Positions 1 to 7,493 of a stretch of 7,493 nucleotides of DNA are shown one piece after another (the stretch's first letter is position 1; each line of letters opens with the position of its first letter). Source of the DNA: an uncultured Acidobacteriota bacterium (GTDB taxonomy: Bacteria > Acidobacteriota > Blastocatellia > RBC074); the NCBI GenBank assembly GCA_937967285.1, contig CALBSU010000145.1:1-7493 (forward strand), given 5' to 3'. The notes beneath the pieces are model-generated. The model was not told where the DNA came from. It saw only the letters and a list, made by a program, of their open reading frames with translations, and searched no databases. The translations under genes and the position numbers were made by a program.

Positions 1-1560
<1,560 letters not shown>

Positions 1561-1596
1561 GGTAAATTGATGAGGTATATCCCCTGATTTATCTGT

Positions 1597-1608
1597 GATC
1601 CGCGGATC
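1597..1608. repeat. 12-bp perfect palindrome in divergent intergenic region
   Basis: GATCCGCGGATC reads identically on both strands. It lies about 40 bp upstream of the kinase gene on the minus strand. Just beyond it, on the minus strand, is a -10-like TATACT (1616-1611) with no convincing -35. The palindrome could therefore be an operator for the minus-strand gene. A 12-bp palindrome can also occur by chance in GC-rich DNA. Confidence 0.35.
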
Positions 1609-1672
1609 GAAGTATATCAAACACCCGAGACCTGAAGCCAAACTTCGCCTTCGTGCCCGAATGAGCCCCGGG

Positions 1673-1701
1673 TTGACGCCTCAAAAAGTGCTGTATAGAC
1701 T
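1673..1701 (+). promoter_or_regulatory. Candidate sigma-70-type promoter for sensor kinase operon
   Basis: TTGACG at 1673-1678 is a near-consensus -35. It is followed either by TAGACT at 1696-1701 (17-bp spacer) or by TATAGA at 1694-1699 (15-bp spacer). Transcription would begin near 1706-1708, about 100 nt before the proposed kinase start. This supports treating the open frame at 1595-1807 as non-coding. The call rests on hexamer matching only. Confidence 0.4.
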
Positions 1702-1743
1702 GTCCGATGTCTATCCGGCTGTTTCTGTTCCGTATCGGACAGT
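1699..1743. repeat. Perfect 10-bp inverted repeat at the sensor kinase promoter
   Basis: ACTGTCCGAT (1699-1708) and its exact reverse complement ATCGGACAGT (1734-1743) are separated by 25 bp. The left arm overlaps or abuts the proposed -10 and the likely transcription start, so it would be mostly outside the transcript. That favours a DNA operator with two half-sites 35 bp apart over an RNA hairpin. Autoregulation by the adjacent NarL-type regulator is possible, but nothing in the sequence proves it. Confidence 0.55.
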
Positions 1744-1807
1744 GAGCAGATTTCATATTCATACGACCAGCGGAGCGGAAAAGGCAGTGCGACGCAGCTT
1801 CATCCAA

Positions 1808-4800
1808 ATGCCATCGCAGATGGCCATGGAGAGTAATGATCCATATCGGTTCGTGCCTGCCTGCCTGCTTCAACTCCTGCTACTGATCAGCATCCATACC
1901 GCCGCAACCGCGCAATACCGTCTCGATCACTGGGCTGTCGAGAACGGCCTGCCTCAGAACTATGTGCGCGATCTCGTTCAAACTCGCGACGGCTATCTGT
2001 GGCTCTCGACACAGGGCGGATTGGCCCGTTTTGACGGCCAGCGGATGACCGTATTCACCAAAGTTACCCGACCTGAAATACTGAGCAACCGGTTCACGAT
2101 GCTGCACGAGGATCGAGCCGGCAACCTCTGGATCGGCACCGAAGAAGGCGGCGTGCTCCGTTACCGCGACGGCGCCTTTACCGGCTGGTCGAGCAGGGAT
2201 GGATTGCCCGGCAACTACGTAGACTTCATCGACGAGGATGAGTCGGGCAACATACTGGTCTTCACTGACCGTGGAGCGGTCCAATGGCGCAATGGAAAAT
2301 TCATCAAATTGTCGCTCTCGCCCGACGATGCCGGCCGGTTTAATTCTCAGACCTACATTGGCGGTTTCGGACGATATCTCCATTCGGCATTCCGTGCTGT
2401 CGGGAACGGTTACGAAATCTTCTATCACGGCCGGTGGGAACATCTGCCGATCCCTTCCGGTCAGGCTCCCGGATCGGCATTTCACTCCGGGATACGCTCG
2501 CTGACGCACGACACGCGAGGGCGTCTCTGGTTCAACCGGGACAGGATCTCGGGGTATTTCGAGCGGCGCGGCGGCAAATGGACCGCCACTCTGACGCCGC
2601 CTCTGCGGGGCATCCCGTTCTATCTCGATCAGCAGGGACGCTACTGGACGACATCCGACAAGTCGAGCGTCGGGCTTGAAAAAGACGGCAAGGCGACTCA
2701 GCTGCCGATTCAGGGCGTTCAATGGTCATACCGTGTGCTCGAGGACCGTGAAGGCAGTCACTGGCTCGGCACCTATGATCAGGGTCTGTACCGGGTAACC
2801 GATCAGGCGATCAGTTTCCTCGAGCTGCCCGGGCCTCCAACGGATCGCTATGTCTATCCGCTGCTCGAAGACAGGACCGGCAACGTCTGGATCAGCGCGG
2901 GCCAGGCGGGGCTGACCCGATATGCCGGCGGCAGGCTCGAGCGCTTTTCCCTGCTCGGAGCCGAGCATGTGCTCGATATCTCTTCTTTTTTCGAGGATCC
3001 GGACGGCTCGCTGCTGGTCGGCACTTTCCTGAACGGCCTGACACGCTTTCGCAACGGAGTCTGGCGCAGGGACAATGAATTGTCCGCCCGGATCAGGGGG
3101 CGCGTGGATACAATGATTCGCGACCGGCAGGGCGCAATGTGGTTCGGCGGCTTGAACGGGCTGGATCGCCGCGACGCCTCCGGTCGATGGACGCATTACG
3201 GTCCCGACAACGGCCTGCCGTCAACACATGTCAAAACGATGCTTGAAGATTCCGCGGGCGGACTCTGGATCGGCGGTTACGGGTGTCTGGCGCTGTGGCG
3301 CGACGGCCGGCTCACCGCCTGGACGAAGAATGAAGGACTGATAGCGGATCGCGTCATCTCGCTCTACCAGGACGCGGAACAAATCATCTGGGCGGGGACA
3401 TCGGACGGAGGTCTGTATCGCATCCGTCTCTCGGGAAATCCTTTTCATCTGACGCGGTACACCACACGCGACGGGCTGCATTCCGATTCGATCAAACAGA
3501 TCTTTGAAGACGATCGAGGGTATTTCTGGCTCGGTTCGGAACAGGGCATTTTCCGGGTGCGCAAACGCGAACTTATGGATTTCGCGGATGGGCGCAACAC
3601 GTTCCTGACCAGCGTGGTCTTCGGCAAAGCGGACGGGATGACGAGCGTCGAGTGCATCGGCGGCTTTCAACCGGCCGGTTTCAAAGCCCGCGACGGGCGC
3701 CTCTGGTTTCCCACCCAGGGCGGCGTGGCCGTCGTCGATCCGAGCCGGGTGACGGTCAACGCGATACCGCCGCCCGTCGCTCTGGAAGACTGCCTTCTGG
3801 ATCGCCACGCCGTCGACTGGCGCAATGGCGTGAGAATCAATCCCGGCCAGTCGAGTCTCGAAATCAGCTACACCGGCCTGAGCCTCGACAAGGCAGAGAA
3901 AGTTCGCTTCCGTTATCGGCTGGAAGGCCTCGATCCGGACTGGATCGAGGCCGGCACGCGACGCACGGCCTATTTTTCACACATCCCGCCGGGCGAATAC
4001 ACATTCAAGGTGATCGCCGCGACCAGCGACGGCATCTGGAATACCGAAGGCCAAAGCCTGAGAATCAGCGTCCTGCCGCCGTTTTACAGAACCTGGTGGT
4101 TTGTCACGTTCATCGCACTCGTCGTCATCGGACTGACGGGCCTGGCCTTCGGCATCCGGTTACGGCAACTGAATGAACGCAATCAGCAGCAGGAAGCCTT
4201 CTCCCGCGAATTGATCGAATCCCAGGAAGCCGAACGCAAGCGCATTGCGGCCGAACTTCACGACAGCCTGGGCCAGAATCTGATCATCATCAAAAACAAT
4301 GCGACCATGGGAATGGCGGTTACGGAATCCTCGTCTCCGGTCCGCGAACAACTGCTCGAGATCTCCGATACGGCGGTGCAATCGCTGAAGGAGGTCCGCG
4401 AAATCATCAACAACCTGCGCCCGCATCAGCTCGAGACCGTCGGCCTGACGCGGACGCTGGAATTTATGTGCGAACAGGCGGCAAACGCGGCCGGATTTCG
4501 ACTCGAGACTGAGATTCCGCAAATCGACGGTCTCCTTGCTCCCGAGGACGAGGTCACCTTCTATCGCCTGGTGCAGGAAGGCATCAACAACATCATCAAG
4601 CACGCCGGTGCCGGCCGCGCGGCGATTCGAATAGGACGCCGTGCAAATGCCCTGGCCTTGACGATCGAAGATGACGGGCGGGGGTTCGACCCGTCGGCGG
4701 CGCGAGGACAGTCAGGCCCTCTCGGGTTCGGCCTGAAGGGGCTGGCCGAGCGAGCACGGCAGCTCGGCGGAACGTTTCAAATTCAGTCCGCCCCCGGGCG

Positions 4801-4843
4801 GGGCACGAAAATTCAGATCAATATCCCGGGAAAGAGCCAATGA
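1808..4843 (+). CDS. Beta-propeller (Reg_prop) sensor histidine kinase, HisKA_3 type
   Basis: Membrane sensor kinase of about 1011 residues. In order it has a signal peptide with hydrophobic core at about 16-29 ending HTAATA-Q (cleavage near 35); a long periplasmic region, about 37-660, with roughly 14 blades carrying motifs such as LWLS, LWIG, HWLG, VWIS, MWFG, FWLG and LWFP; a Y_Y_Y domain at about 682-755; one membrane helix at about 763-783; HisKA_3 with phospho-acceptor His818 in AELHDSLGQ; and a HATPase with N928 in EGINN and DDGRGF at 955-960, then GFGLKGLAERA. Fourteen blades suggest two seven-bladed propellers, as in family members. The kinase should autophosphorylate and pass phosphate to the regulator that overlaps it by 4 nt. 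The ligand is unknown; relatives often sense glycans. The start is uncertain: no ATG (1808, 1820, 1826) has a good Shine-Dalgarno, and GTG at 1787 (GGAG at 1772-1775) would give an Arg-Arg N-region. The frame is open back to 1595, but residues upstream of the signal peptide do not look like protein. Confidence 0.93.
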   Translation: MPSQMAMESNDPYRFVPACLLQLLLLISIHTAATAQYRLDHWAVENGLPQNYVRDLVQTRDGYLWLSTQGGLARFDGQRMTVFTKVTRPEILSNRFTMLHEDRAGNLWIGTEEGGVLRYRDGAFTGWSSRDGLPGNYVDFIDEDESGNILVFTDRGAVQWRNGKFIKLSLSPDDAGRFNSQTYIGGFGRYLHSAFRAVGNGYEIFYHGRWEHLPIPSGQAPGSAFHSGIRSLTHDTRGRLWFNRDRISGYFERRGGKWTATLTPPLRGIPFYLDQQGRYWTTSDKSSVGLEKDGKATQLPIQGVQWSYRVLEDREGSHWLGTYDQGLYRVTDQAISFLELPGPPTDRYVYPLLEDRTGNVWISAGQAGLTRYAGGRLERFSLLGAEHVLDISSFFEDPDGSLLVGTFLNGLTRFRNGVWRRDNELSARIRGRVDTMIRDRQGAMWFGGLNGLDRRDASGRWTHYGPDNGLPSTHVKTMLEDSAGGLWIGGYGCLALWRDGRLTAWTKNEGLIADRVISLYQDAEQIIWAGTSDGGLYRIRLSGNPFHLTRYTTRDGLHSDSIKQIFEDDRGYFWLGSEQGIFRVRKRELMDFADGRNTFLTSVVFGKADGMTSVECIGGFQPAGFKARDGRLWFPTQGGVAVVDPSRVTVNAIPPPVALEDCLLDRHAVDWRNGVRINPGQSSLEISYTGLSLDKAEKVRFRYRLEGLDPDWIEAGTRRTAYFSHIPPGEYTFKVIAATSDGIWNTEGQSLRISVLPPFYRTWWFVTFIALVVIGLTGLAFGIRLRQLNERNQQQEAFSRELIESQEAERKRIAAELHDSLGQNLIIIKNNATMGMAVTESSSPVREQLLEISDTAVQSLKEVREIINNLRPHQLETVGLTRTLEFMCEQAANAAGFRLETEIPQIDGLLAPEDEVTFYRLVQEGINNIIKHAGAGRAAIRIGRRANALALTIEDDGRGFDPSAARGQSGPLGFGLKGLAERARQLGGTFQIQSAPGRGTKIQINIPGKSQ

Positions 4844-5496
4844 CAAGCAATCCGACCGGTATTCTGATAGCGGACGACCACCCGGTTTTCCGGCGCGGCC
4901 TGCGGATGATCATCTCGACCGATGCGCGATTCAACGTACTTGACGAGGCTGCCGACGGCGCGCAGGCACTGGCTCGGATACGCGAACTGCAACCCGACGT
5001 GGCGCTGCTCGACATCAACATGCCCATGCAAAACGGCATCGAGGTCGCCCGCGCCGTTCAAAACGAAGGCCACCCGACACTCATCGTCTTCCTGACCATG
5101 CACCGCGACGAAGCGACATTCAACACCGCGCTCGACCTGGGCGCGGCCGGTTATCTGCTCAAGGAGAGCGCCGTCGAGGAGATCCTCGCCTGCCTCAAGG
5201 CCGTCGCCGCCGGTGAGAAGTTCGTCAGCCCGCAACTCTCGACATTCCTCATCAACCGCGGCAGCCGCGCTCGCGCTCTGCAGGCCCGCAAGCCGTCCAT
5301 CGACGACCTGACGCCGACCGAATTGCGCGTCCTGAAGCTGATCTCCGAACAAAAGACGACGCGGGAGATCGCCGAACTCCTCTTCATCAGCCCGCGCACC
5401 GTCGATCGTCACCGTGAAAACATCTGCGCCAAGCTCGAACTTCACGGCAGCAATGCCCTCCTTAAATTCGCGATCGAGAACAAACAGCTGATCTGA
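4840..5496 (+). CDS. NarL/FixJ-family DNA-binding response regulator
   Basis: A 218-residue regulator. The receiver domain (about 7-125) has acidic pocket D12-D13, phospho-acceptor D58 in LLDINMP, T86 and K108, so all the usual activation residues are present. A LuxR-type helix-turn-helix (about 153-213) follows, with LTPTELRVLKLI and then TTREIAELLFISPRTVDRHRENI. Length and domain order are typical of the family. The ATG overlaps the kinase stop as ATGA, with a purine-rich GGGAAAGAG just upstream, so the two genes are co-transcribed and probably translationally coupled. HisKA_3 kinases characteristically pair with this regulator class, so it is almost certainly the cognate partner. LuxR-type dimers bind short inverted repeats; the palindromes at 5535-5582 and the inverted repeat at 1699-1743 are candidate targets (inference). 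Confidence 0.96.
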   Translation: MTSNPTGILIADDHPVFRRGLRMIISTDARFNVLDEAADGAQALARIRELQPDVALLDINMPMQNGIEVARAVQNEGHPTLIVFLTMHRDEATFNTALDLGAAGYLLKESAVEEILACLKAVAAGEKFVSPQLSTFLINRGSRARALQARKPSIDDLTPTELRVLKLISEQKTTREIAELLFISPRTVDRHRENICAKLELHGSNALLKFAIENKQLI

Positions 5497-5534
5497 CCGA
5501 TATTCAGTTGCTCTCAGACTCCCTCCGTCTCTTC

Positions 5535-5582
5535 ACCCACTGAAAAATGGGTAGTCCCACCCACATCAAAATGGGTGGGGTC
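5535..5582. repeat. Two tandem 24-bp repeats, each with an ACCCA-N8-TGGGT palindrome; candidate operator array
   Basis: Unit 1 (5535-5558) and unit 2 (5559-5582) are directly adjacent. Their first 18 bases agree at 15 positions; the differences are confined to three loop bases. Each unit has arms ACCCA and TGGGT separated by 8 bases ending in an A-run: 5535-5539 with 5548-5552, and 5559-5563 with 5572-5576. Arms conserved while the spacer varies is what a dimeric DNA-binding protein site looks like. The pair sits between the DNA-binding regulator and the stand-alone receiver gene, about 65 bp before the latter's ATG. Function as an operator is inference. Confidence 0.65.
5556..5579 (+). other. 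Strong 8-bp stem hairpin without a T-run
   Basis: CCCACCCA (5556-5563) pairs perfectly with TGGGTGGG (5572-5579) around an 8-base loop. It extends the second palindrome by three G-C pairs. In RNA it would be stable and could slow or protect the 3' end of the kinase-regulator transcript, but the bases after it (GTCACGAATA) contain no T-tract, so it is not a canonical intrinsic terminator. Confidence 0.45.
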
Positions 5583-5623
5583 ACGAATACCCGCCGCCGG
5601 CAGGTTCGGCGAGAATGCCGCAC

Positions 5624-5637
5624 GTCGGTAATCCGAC
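5624..5637. repeat. Small inverted repeat just before the stand-alone receiver gene
   Basis: GTCGG and CCGAC flank TAAT, ending 9 bases before the ATG at 5647. It may be a short hairpin in the leader or a regulator half-site pair. The core TCCGA also appears in the arms of the inverted repeat at 1699-1743, but five shared bases are weak evidence for a common regulator. No clear Shine-Dalgarno or strong promoter hexamers are visible in 5583-5646. Confidence 0.3.
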
Positions 5638-5646
5638 CATAAATAT

Positions 5647-6000
5647 ATGAAACTACTGATCGTCGAGGACAACCCGACCGTTCGCCGGATGATACGGCGA
5701 ATGGTGGCCGATCTGGCCCAGGAGATTCGTGAATGCGACGACGGATCTGAGGCGCTCGATGCTTACCGCGAGCTCCACCCGGACTGGGTGCTGATGGATT
5801 TGCGGATGCCGCGACTGAACGGACTGGCCGCGGCGCGGCAGCTGATTGAATACGACTCGGCAGCACACATCGTGATCGTGACCAGTTATGACGATCCGGC
5901 GTTGCGCGCCGCCGCGTCCGAAGCCGGCGCGAGCGGGTACGTGTTGAAAGAGGATTTATTCGAAGTGCGCGCGTTGCTGCAGACGGCAACCGGGAGATGA
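5647..6000 (+). CDS. Stand-alone receiver-domain (CheY-like) response regulator
   Basis: A 117-residue protein made only of a receiver domain. MKLLIVEDN begins beta-1 directly, so the ATG is well placed. E7-D8 form the acidic pocket, D51 in LMDLRMP is the phospho-acceptor, T79 in IVTSY and K101 in GYVLKED complete the switch, and Y98 sits before the lysine. It should therefore be phosphorylatable. The protein ends after the last helix with no DNA-binding or enzymatic output domain. Such proteins act through protein-protein contacts, as phosphate sinks, or as phosphorelay intermediates. It follows the kinase-regulator pair in the same direction after a 150-bp gap holding the tandem palindromes, and an intrinsic terminator follows 39 bases after its stop. 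No Shine-Dalgarno is visible before the ATG (the bases upstream are A/T-rich), so initiation may be weak or leaderless-like. Confidence 0.92.
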   Translation: MKLLIVEDNPTVRRMIRRMVADLAQEIRECDDGSEALDAYRELHPDWVLMDLRMPRLNGLAAARQLIEYDSAAHIVIVTSYDDPALRAAASEAGASGYVLKEDLFEVRALLQTATGR

Positions 6001-6005
6001 TCGCT

Positions 6006-6032
6006 CGAACGAGCCGGAGCGCAGTTCGTTCG
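6006..6032 (+). repeat. 7-bp inverted repeat (hairpin) just after the receiver gene stop
   Basis: CGAACGA (6006-6012) and TCGTTCG (6026-6032) are exact reverse complements with a 13-base loop. It begins 5 bases after the stop codon and lies immediately before the terminator hairpin. It has no T-run of its own. It may be a 3'-end stabilising stem or an operator. Confidence 0.4.
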
Positions 6033-6038
6033 TGATGA

Positions 6039-6067
6039 AGCGGACCGCGAGTGCGGGCCGCTTTTGT
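6039..6067 (+). terminator. Intrinsic (Rho-independent) terminator after the receiver gene
   Basis: AGCGG-A-CCGC (6039-6048) pairs with GCGG-G-CCGCT (6053-6062) around the tetraloop GAGT. This gives nine base pairs with one internal A-G mismatch, almost all G-C. TTTT at 6062-6065 then GT follows directly. The geometry is that of a classic terminator with a rather short T-tract. It should end the upstream transcript, but it sits only 29 bases before the next gene's ATG, so it could also act as an attenuator for that gene. Confidence 0.75.
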
Positions 6068-6085
6068 AATAACCCTGTAGATACT

Positions 6086-6092
6086 GAGGAGG
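6086..6092 (+). promoter_or_regulatory. Strong Shine-Dalgarno for the FG-GAP protein gene
   Basis: GAGGAGG lies four bases (TTTT) before the ATG at 6097. It is the only strong ribosome binding site in the window and fixes this start, which is also followed at once by a signal-type N-terminus. Confidence 0.85.
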
Positions 6093-6096
6093 TTTT

Positions 6097-7493
6097 ATGC
6101 AGAGTAAGGGATATGGATTCATTGCGAGGGCCGGGCGCTGGATTGGGCGAGGACGGGCAGGGCGCATCCTGCTGCTGTCGTTTCTTTTGACGGTGCTGAC
6201 GGCTGTCGGGATGTGGGCGGAATTTCGGAACAGCCTTGCCCAGTCCGGCGGCGCGCCCGATTACTCCACCGTGGATGATTTCACCAACGGCCTGGATCAT
6301 CTGCTGCGCAATGACGATCTGCTGATGACCTTCTATTACGCACGTTCTTCGGGAGAAGGAAGGAACGTCCTCTTCACCGCGGGGATGAACGATTCCAGCC
6401 CGACGTTTGAGTCCTTCGATCAGCAGAAGGTGATCCCGAACGGTCAGGCCGGATGCACGGACTCCAACAACTGTTATTTCGATTACCACGCATACAGCGG
6501 TGGCAACGTGCCCGCGGCGGGACGATTTTTTGAAGTGGATCGGGACACGTCGGTGATCGTTCCCTTCCAGTTTTCCACCTCCAATGCTCCCCAACTCATC
6601 TCCCTGTCCGGGCAGAGCGTCGGCAACGCCCCGTCGGGCGCAAAGACCACTTGGTTGAGCACGCAGGATGCTTCATTCCTGAAGTCGTTCACATCCTTTT
6701 TAAATGTGGTCGCCGACTTTAACGGCGACGGATATGACGATCTGCTCATGGGATACAGCAATGATGCCAGCCCCGGAAATCCCACGCTGCGTATTGCGAC
6801 CGCGGCTAAACCGGCGGGGACGGACAAGCCCACGGATCCCAGCCTTGGGTTCACGTTCGGGCCTGAGTTCAGCATCGCCAACGGCTACGGCATTCGCAAG
6901 CTCGGCGCCGGAGATTTTGACGGGGACGGACAGCCTGAAATCGCGGAGCTTTTTATCAATTCGCTCAAGCAGGTCACGCTGGCTACCTATCGCGTTGATC
7001 CGACCACGCTGACGATAACCGCAGGGGTCGAGGTTCCGTTCCTGACGGCGGCGAACACCGACGATCATCCATTGGAGATGGCCATTGGCCACTTTACCAG
7101 CACGACACATGACCAGATCGTTACAGGAAGCCAGCTCGCCGACGGCGATCAGGTTCATGCCACTTTCTTCGATTTCATCGGGAATTCGATTCAACCGCAG
7201 AAAATGTCGAGCGTGCTGATGCCGGACTCCGGCACCGGCATCAGGGTGAGACTGCAGGCCGCCCGGTTCGACTGGTCGAGCCCGTACGATCAGATCGCAT
7301 GGATGTCGTCAAGCGGGGATAACGGGACGCGCGTCTCGGTCCTGACGGTTGATCCCAATACCCTGGTCGTTACTCGTCTTGGAGATGCTTTGCCGGCCGA
7401 CGGCGACTCCAACGCCGTCGTTATCGGAATGGATATGACGGTCGGCAATTTCGATCACATGAAGCCGAACGAAGCAGATCCGACGAAGACCGA
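6097..7493 (+). CDS. Exported FG-GAP/VCBS-repeat protein (partial, 3' end off window)
   Basis: I read this frame by hand from the ATG after GAGGAGG: 465 codons with no stop, running off the right edge. The N-terminus is basic (K4, R11, R14, R18, R20, R23), followed by a hydrophobic stretch at about 24-40 and then SLAQ at 46-49. This suits a Sec signal peptide or a single membrane anchor. The remainder has repeated FG-GAP/VCBS-type motifs. The two clearest are acidic calcium-loop types: DFNGDGYDD at 207-215 and DFDGDGQPE at 273-281. Weaker ones are IGHF near 330-333, ARFDW near 389-393 and VGNFDHMKPNE at 449-459. Such repeats form beta-propeller blades, often calcium-binding and extracellular. 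Two cysteines (near residues 120-127) flank a short acidic loop and might form a disulfide. The specific function is unknown. The mature part may be much longer than seen here, since relatives often exceed 800 residues. Confidence 0.85.
   Translation, partial: MQSKGYGFIARAGRWIGRGRAGRILLLSFLLTVLTAVGMWAEFRNSLAQSGGAPDYSTVDDFTNGLDHLLRNDDLLMTFYYARSSGEGRNVLFTAGMNDSSPTFESFDQQKVIPNGQAGCTDSNNCYFDYHAYSGGNVPAAGRFFEVDRDTSVIVPFQFSTSNAPQLISLSGQSVGNAPSGAKTTWLSTQDASFLKSFTSFLNVVADFNGDGYDDLLMGYSNDASPGNPTLRIATAAKPAGTDKPTDPSLGFTFGPEFSIANGYGIRKLGAGDFDGDGQPEIAELFINSLKQVTLATYRVDPTTLTITAGVEVPFLTAANTDDHPLEMAIGHFTSTTHDQIVTGSQLADGDQVHATFFDFIGNSIQPQKMSSVLMPDSGTGIRVRLQAARFDWSSPYDQIAWMSSSGDNGTRVSVLTVDPNTLVVTRLGDALPADGDSNAVVIGMDMTVGNFDHMKPNEADPTKT

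Noticed and set aside
1595..1807. N-terminal extension of the sensor kinase
   Set aside because: The frame is open, but it precedes a clear signal peptide, contains a promoter-like sequence and the perfect inverted repeat, and does not look like a protein domain.
1880..2722. Minus-strand 280-codon open frame
   Set aside because: It lies opposite the propeller region of the sensor kinase, which shows repeated blade motifs. No domain or ribosome site supports the antisense frame.
3221..3808. Minus-strand 195-codon open frame
   Set aside because: Shadow of the propeller-coding region; no family features.
5535..5582. CRISPR-like array or G-quadruplex
   Set aside because: Only two abutting units with no spacers, and only three G-runs of three or more on the plus strand, so neither reading holds.
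5556..5600. Intrinsic terminator after the DNA-binding regulator
   Set aside because: The hairpin is strong but no T-tract follows it, so it was kept as a hairpin and part of a repeat only.
5504..5989. Minus-strand 161-codon open frame across the intergenic gap
   Set aside because: It is antisense to the receiver gene and spans the tandem palindromes. The product is Arg/Ser-rich and low in information, with no recognisable domain.
5956..7194. Minus-strand open frames opposite the FG-GAP gene
   Set aside because: The plus frame has a strong Shine-Dalgarno, a signal sequence and FG-GAP motifs; the minus frames have none of these and one runs through the terminator.

Overview
GC-rich, densely coded bacterial DNA with four protein genes. 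Two are cut by the window edges: the aminoglycoside-phosphotransferase-like/P-loop kinase gene at the left edge and the FG-GAP repeat gene at the right edge. Beta-propeller sensor kinases with a Y_Y_Y domain and FG-GAP surface proteins are common in Acidobacteriota, Bacteroidota, Verrucomicrobiota and some Proteobacteria. The GC-rich codon use argues against a typical Bacteroidota, but no marker gene here fixes the lineage, so any name (Acidobacteriota would be my weak guess) is inference.

Layout. (1) 1-1560, minus strand: a fused kinase with an APH-like N-terminal half and an AAA/gluconokinase-like P-loop C-terminal half, running off the left edge. (2) 1561-1807: divergent intergenic region with a 12-bp palindrome, a plausible plus-strand promoter, and a perfect 10-bp inverted repeat touching that promoter's -10. 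(3) 1808-5496, plus strand: a translationally coupled two-component pair. The hybrid-length sensor kinase has a signal peptide, about 14 propeller blades, a Y_Y_Y domain, one membrane helix, HisKA_3 and HATPase. The NarL/FixJ-type DNA-binding regulator overlaps it by 4 nt. (4) 5497-5646: a 150-bp gap with two tandem 24-bp repeats, each carrying the palindrome ACCCA-N8-TGGGT, which looks like a dimeric-regulator operator array. (5) 5647-6000: a stand-alone receiver domain with no output domain. (6) 6001-6096: two hairpins, the second a good intrinsic terminator, followed closely by a strong Shine-Dalgarno. (7) 6097-7493: a secreted or membrane-anchored FG-GAP/VCBS-repeat protein, cut by the right edge.

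Working model (inference): the propeller sensor detects an extracytoplasmic ligand and phosphorylates the NarL-type regulator, which may bind the tandem palindromes. The stand-alone receiver beyond the palindromes may be a target gene, a phosphate sink or a signalling partner of the same kinase. Whether the FG-GAP protein belongs to this circuit is unknown: a terminator separates it, yet there is little room for its own promoter. The most unusual structure in the window is the palindromic repeat pair at 5535-5582. The protein families themselves are known.
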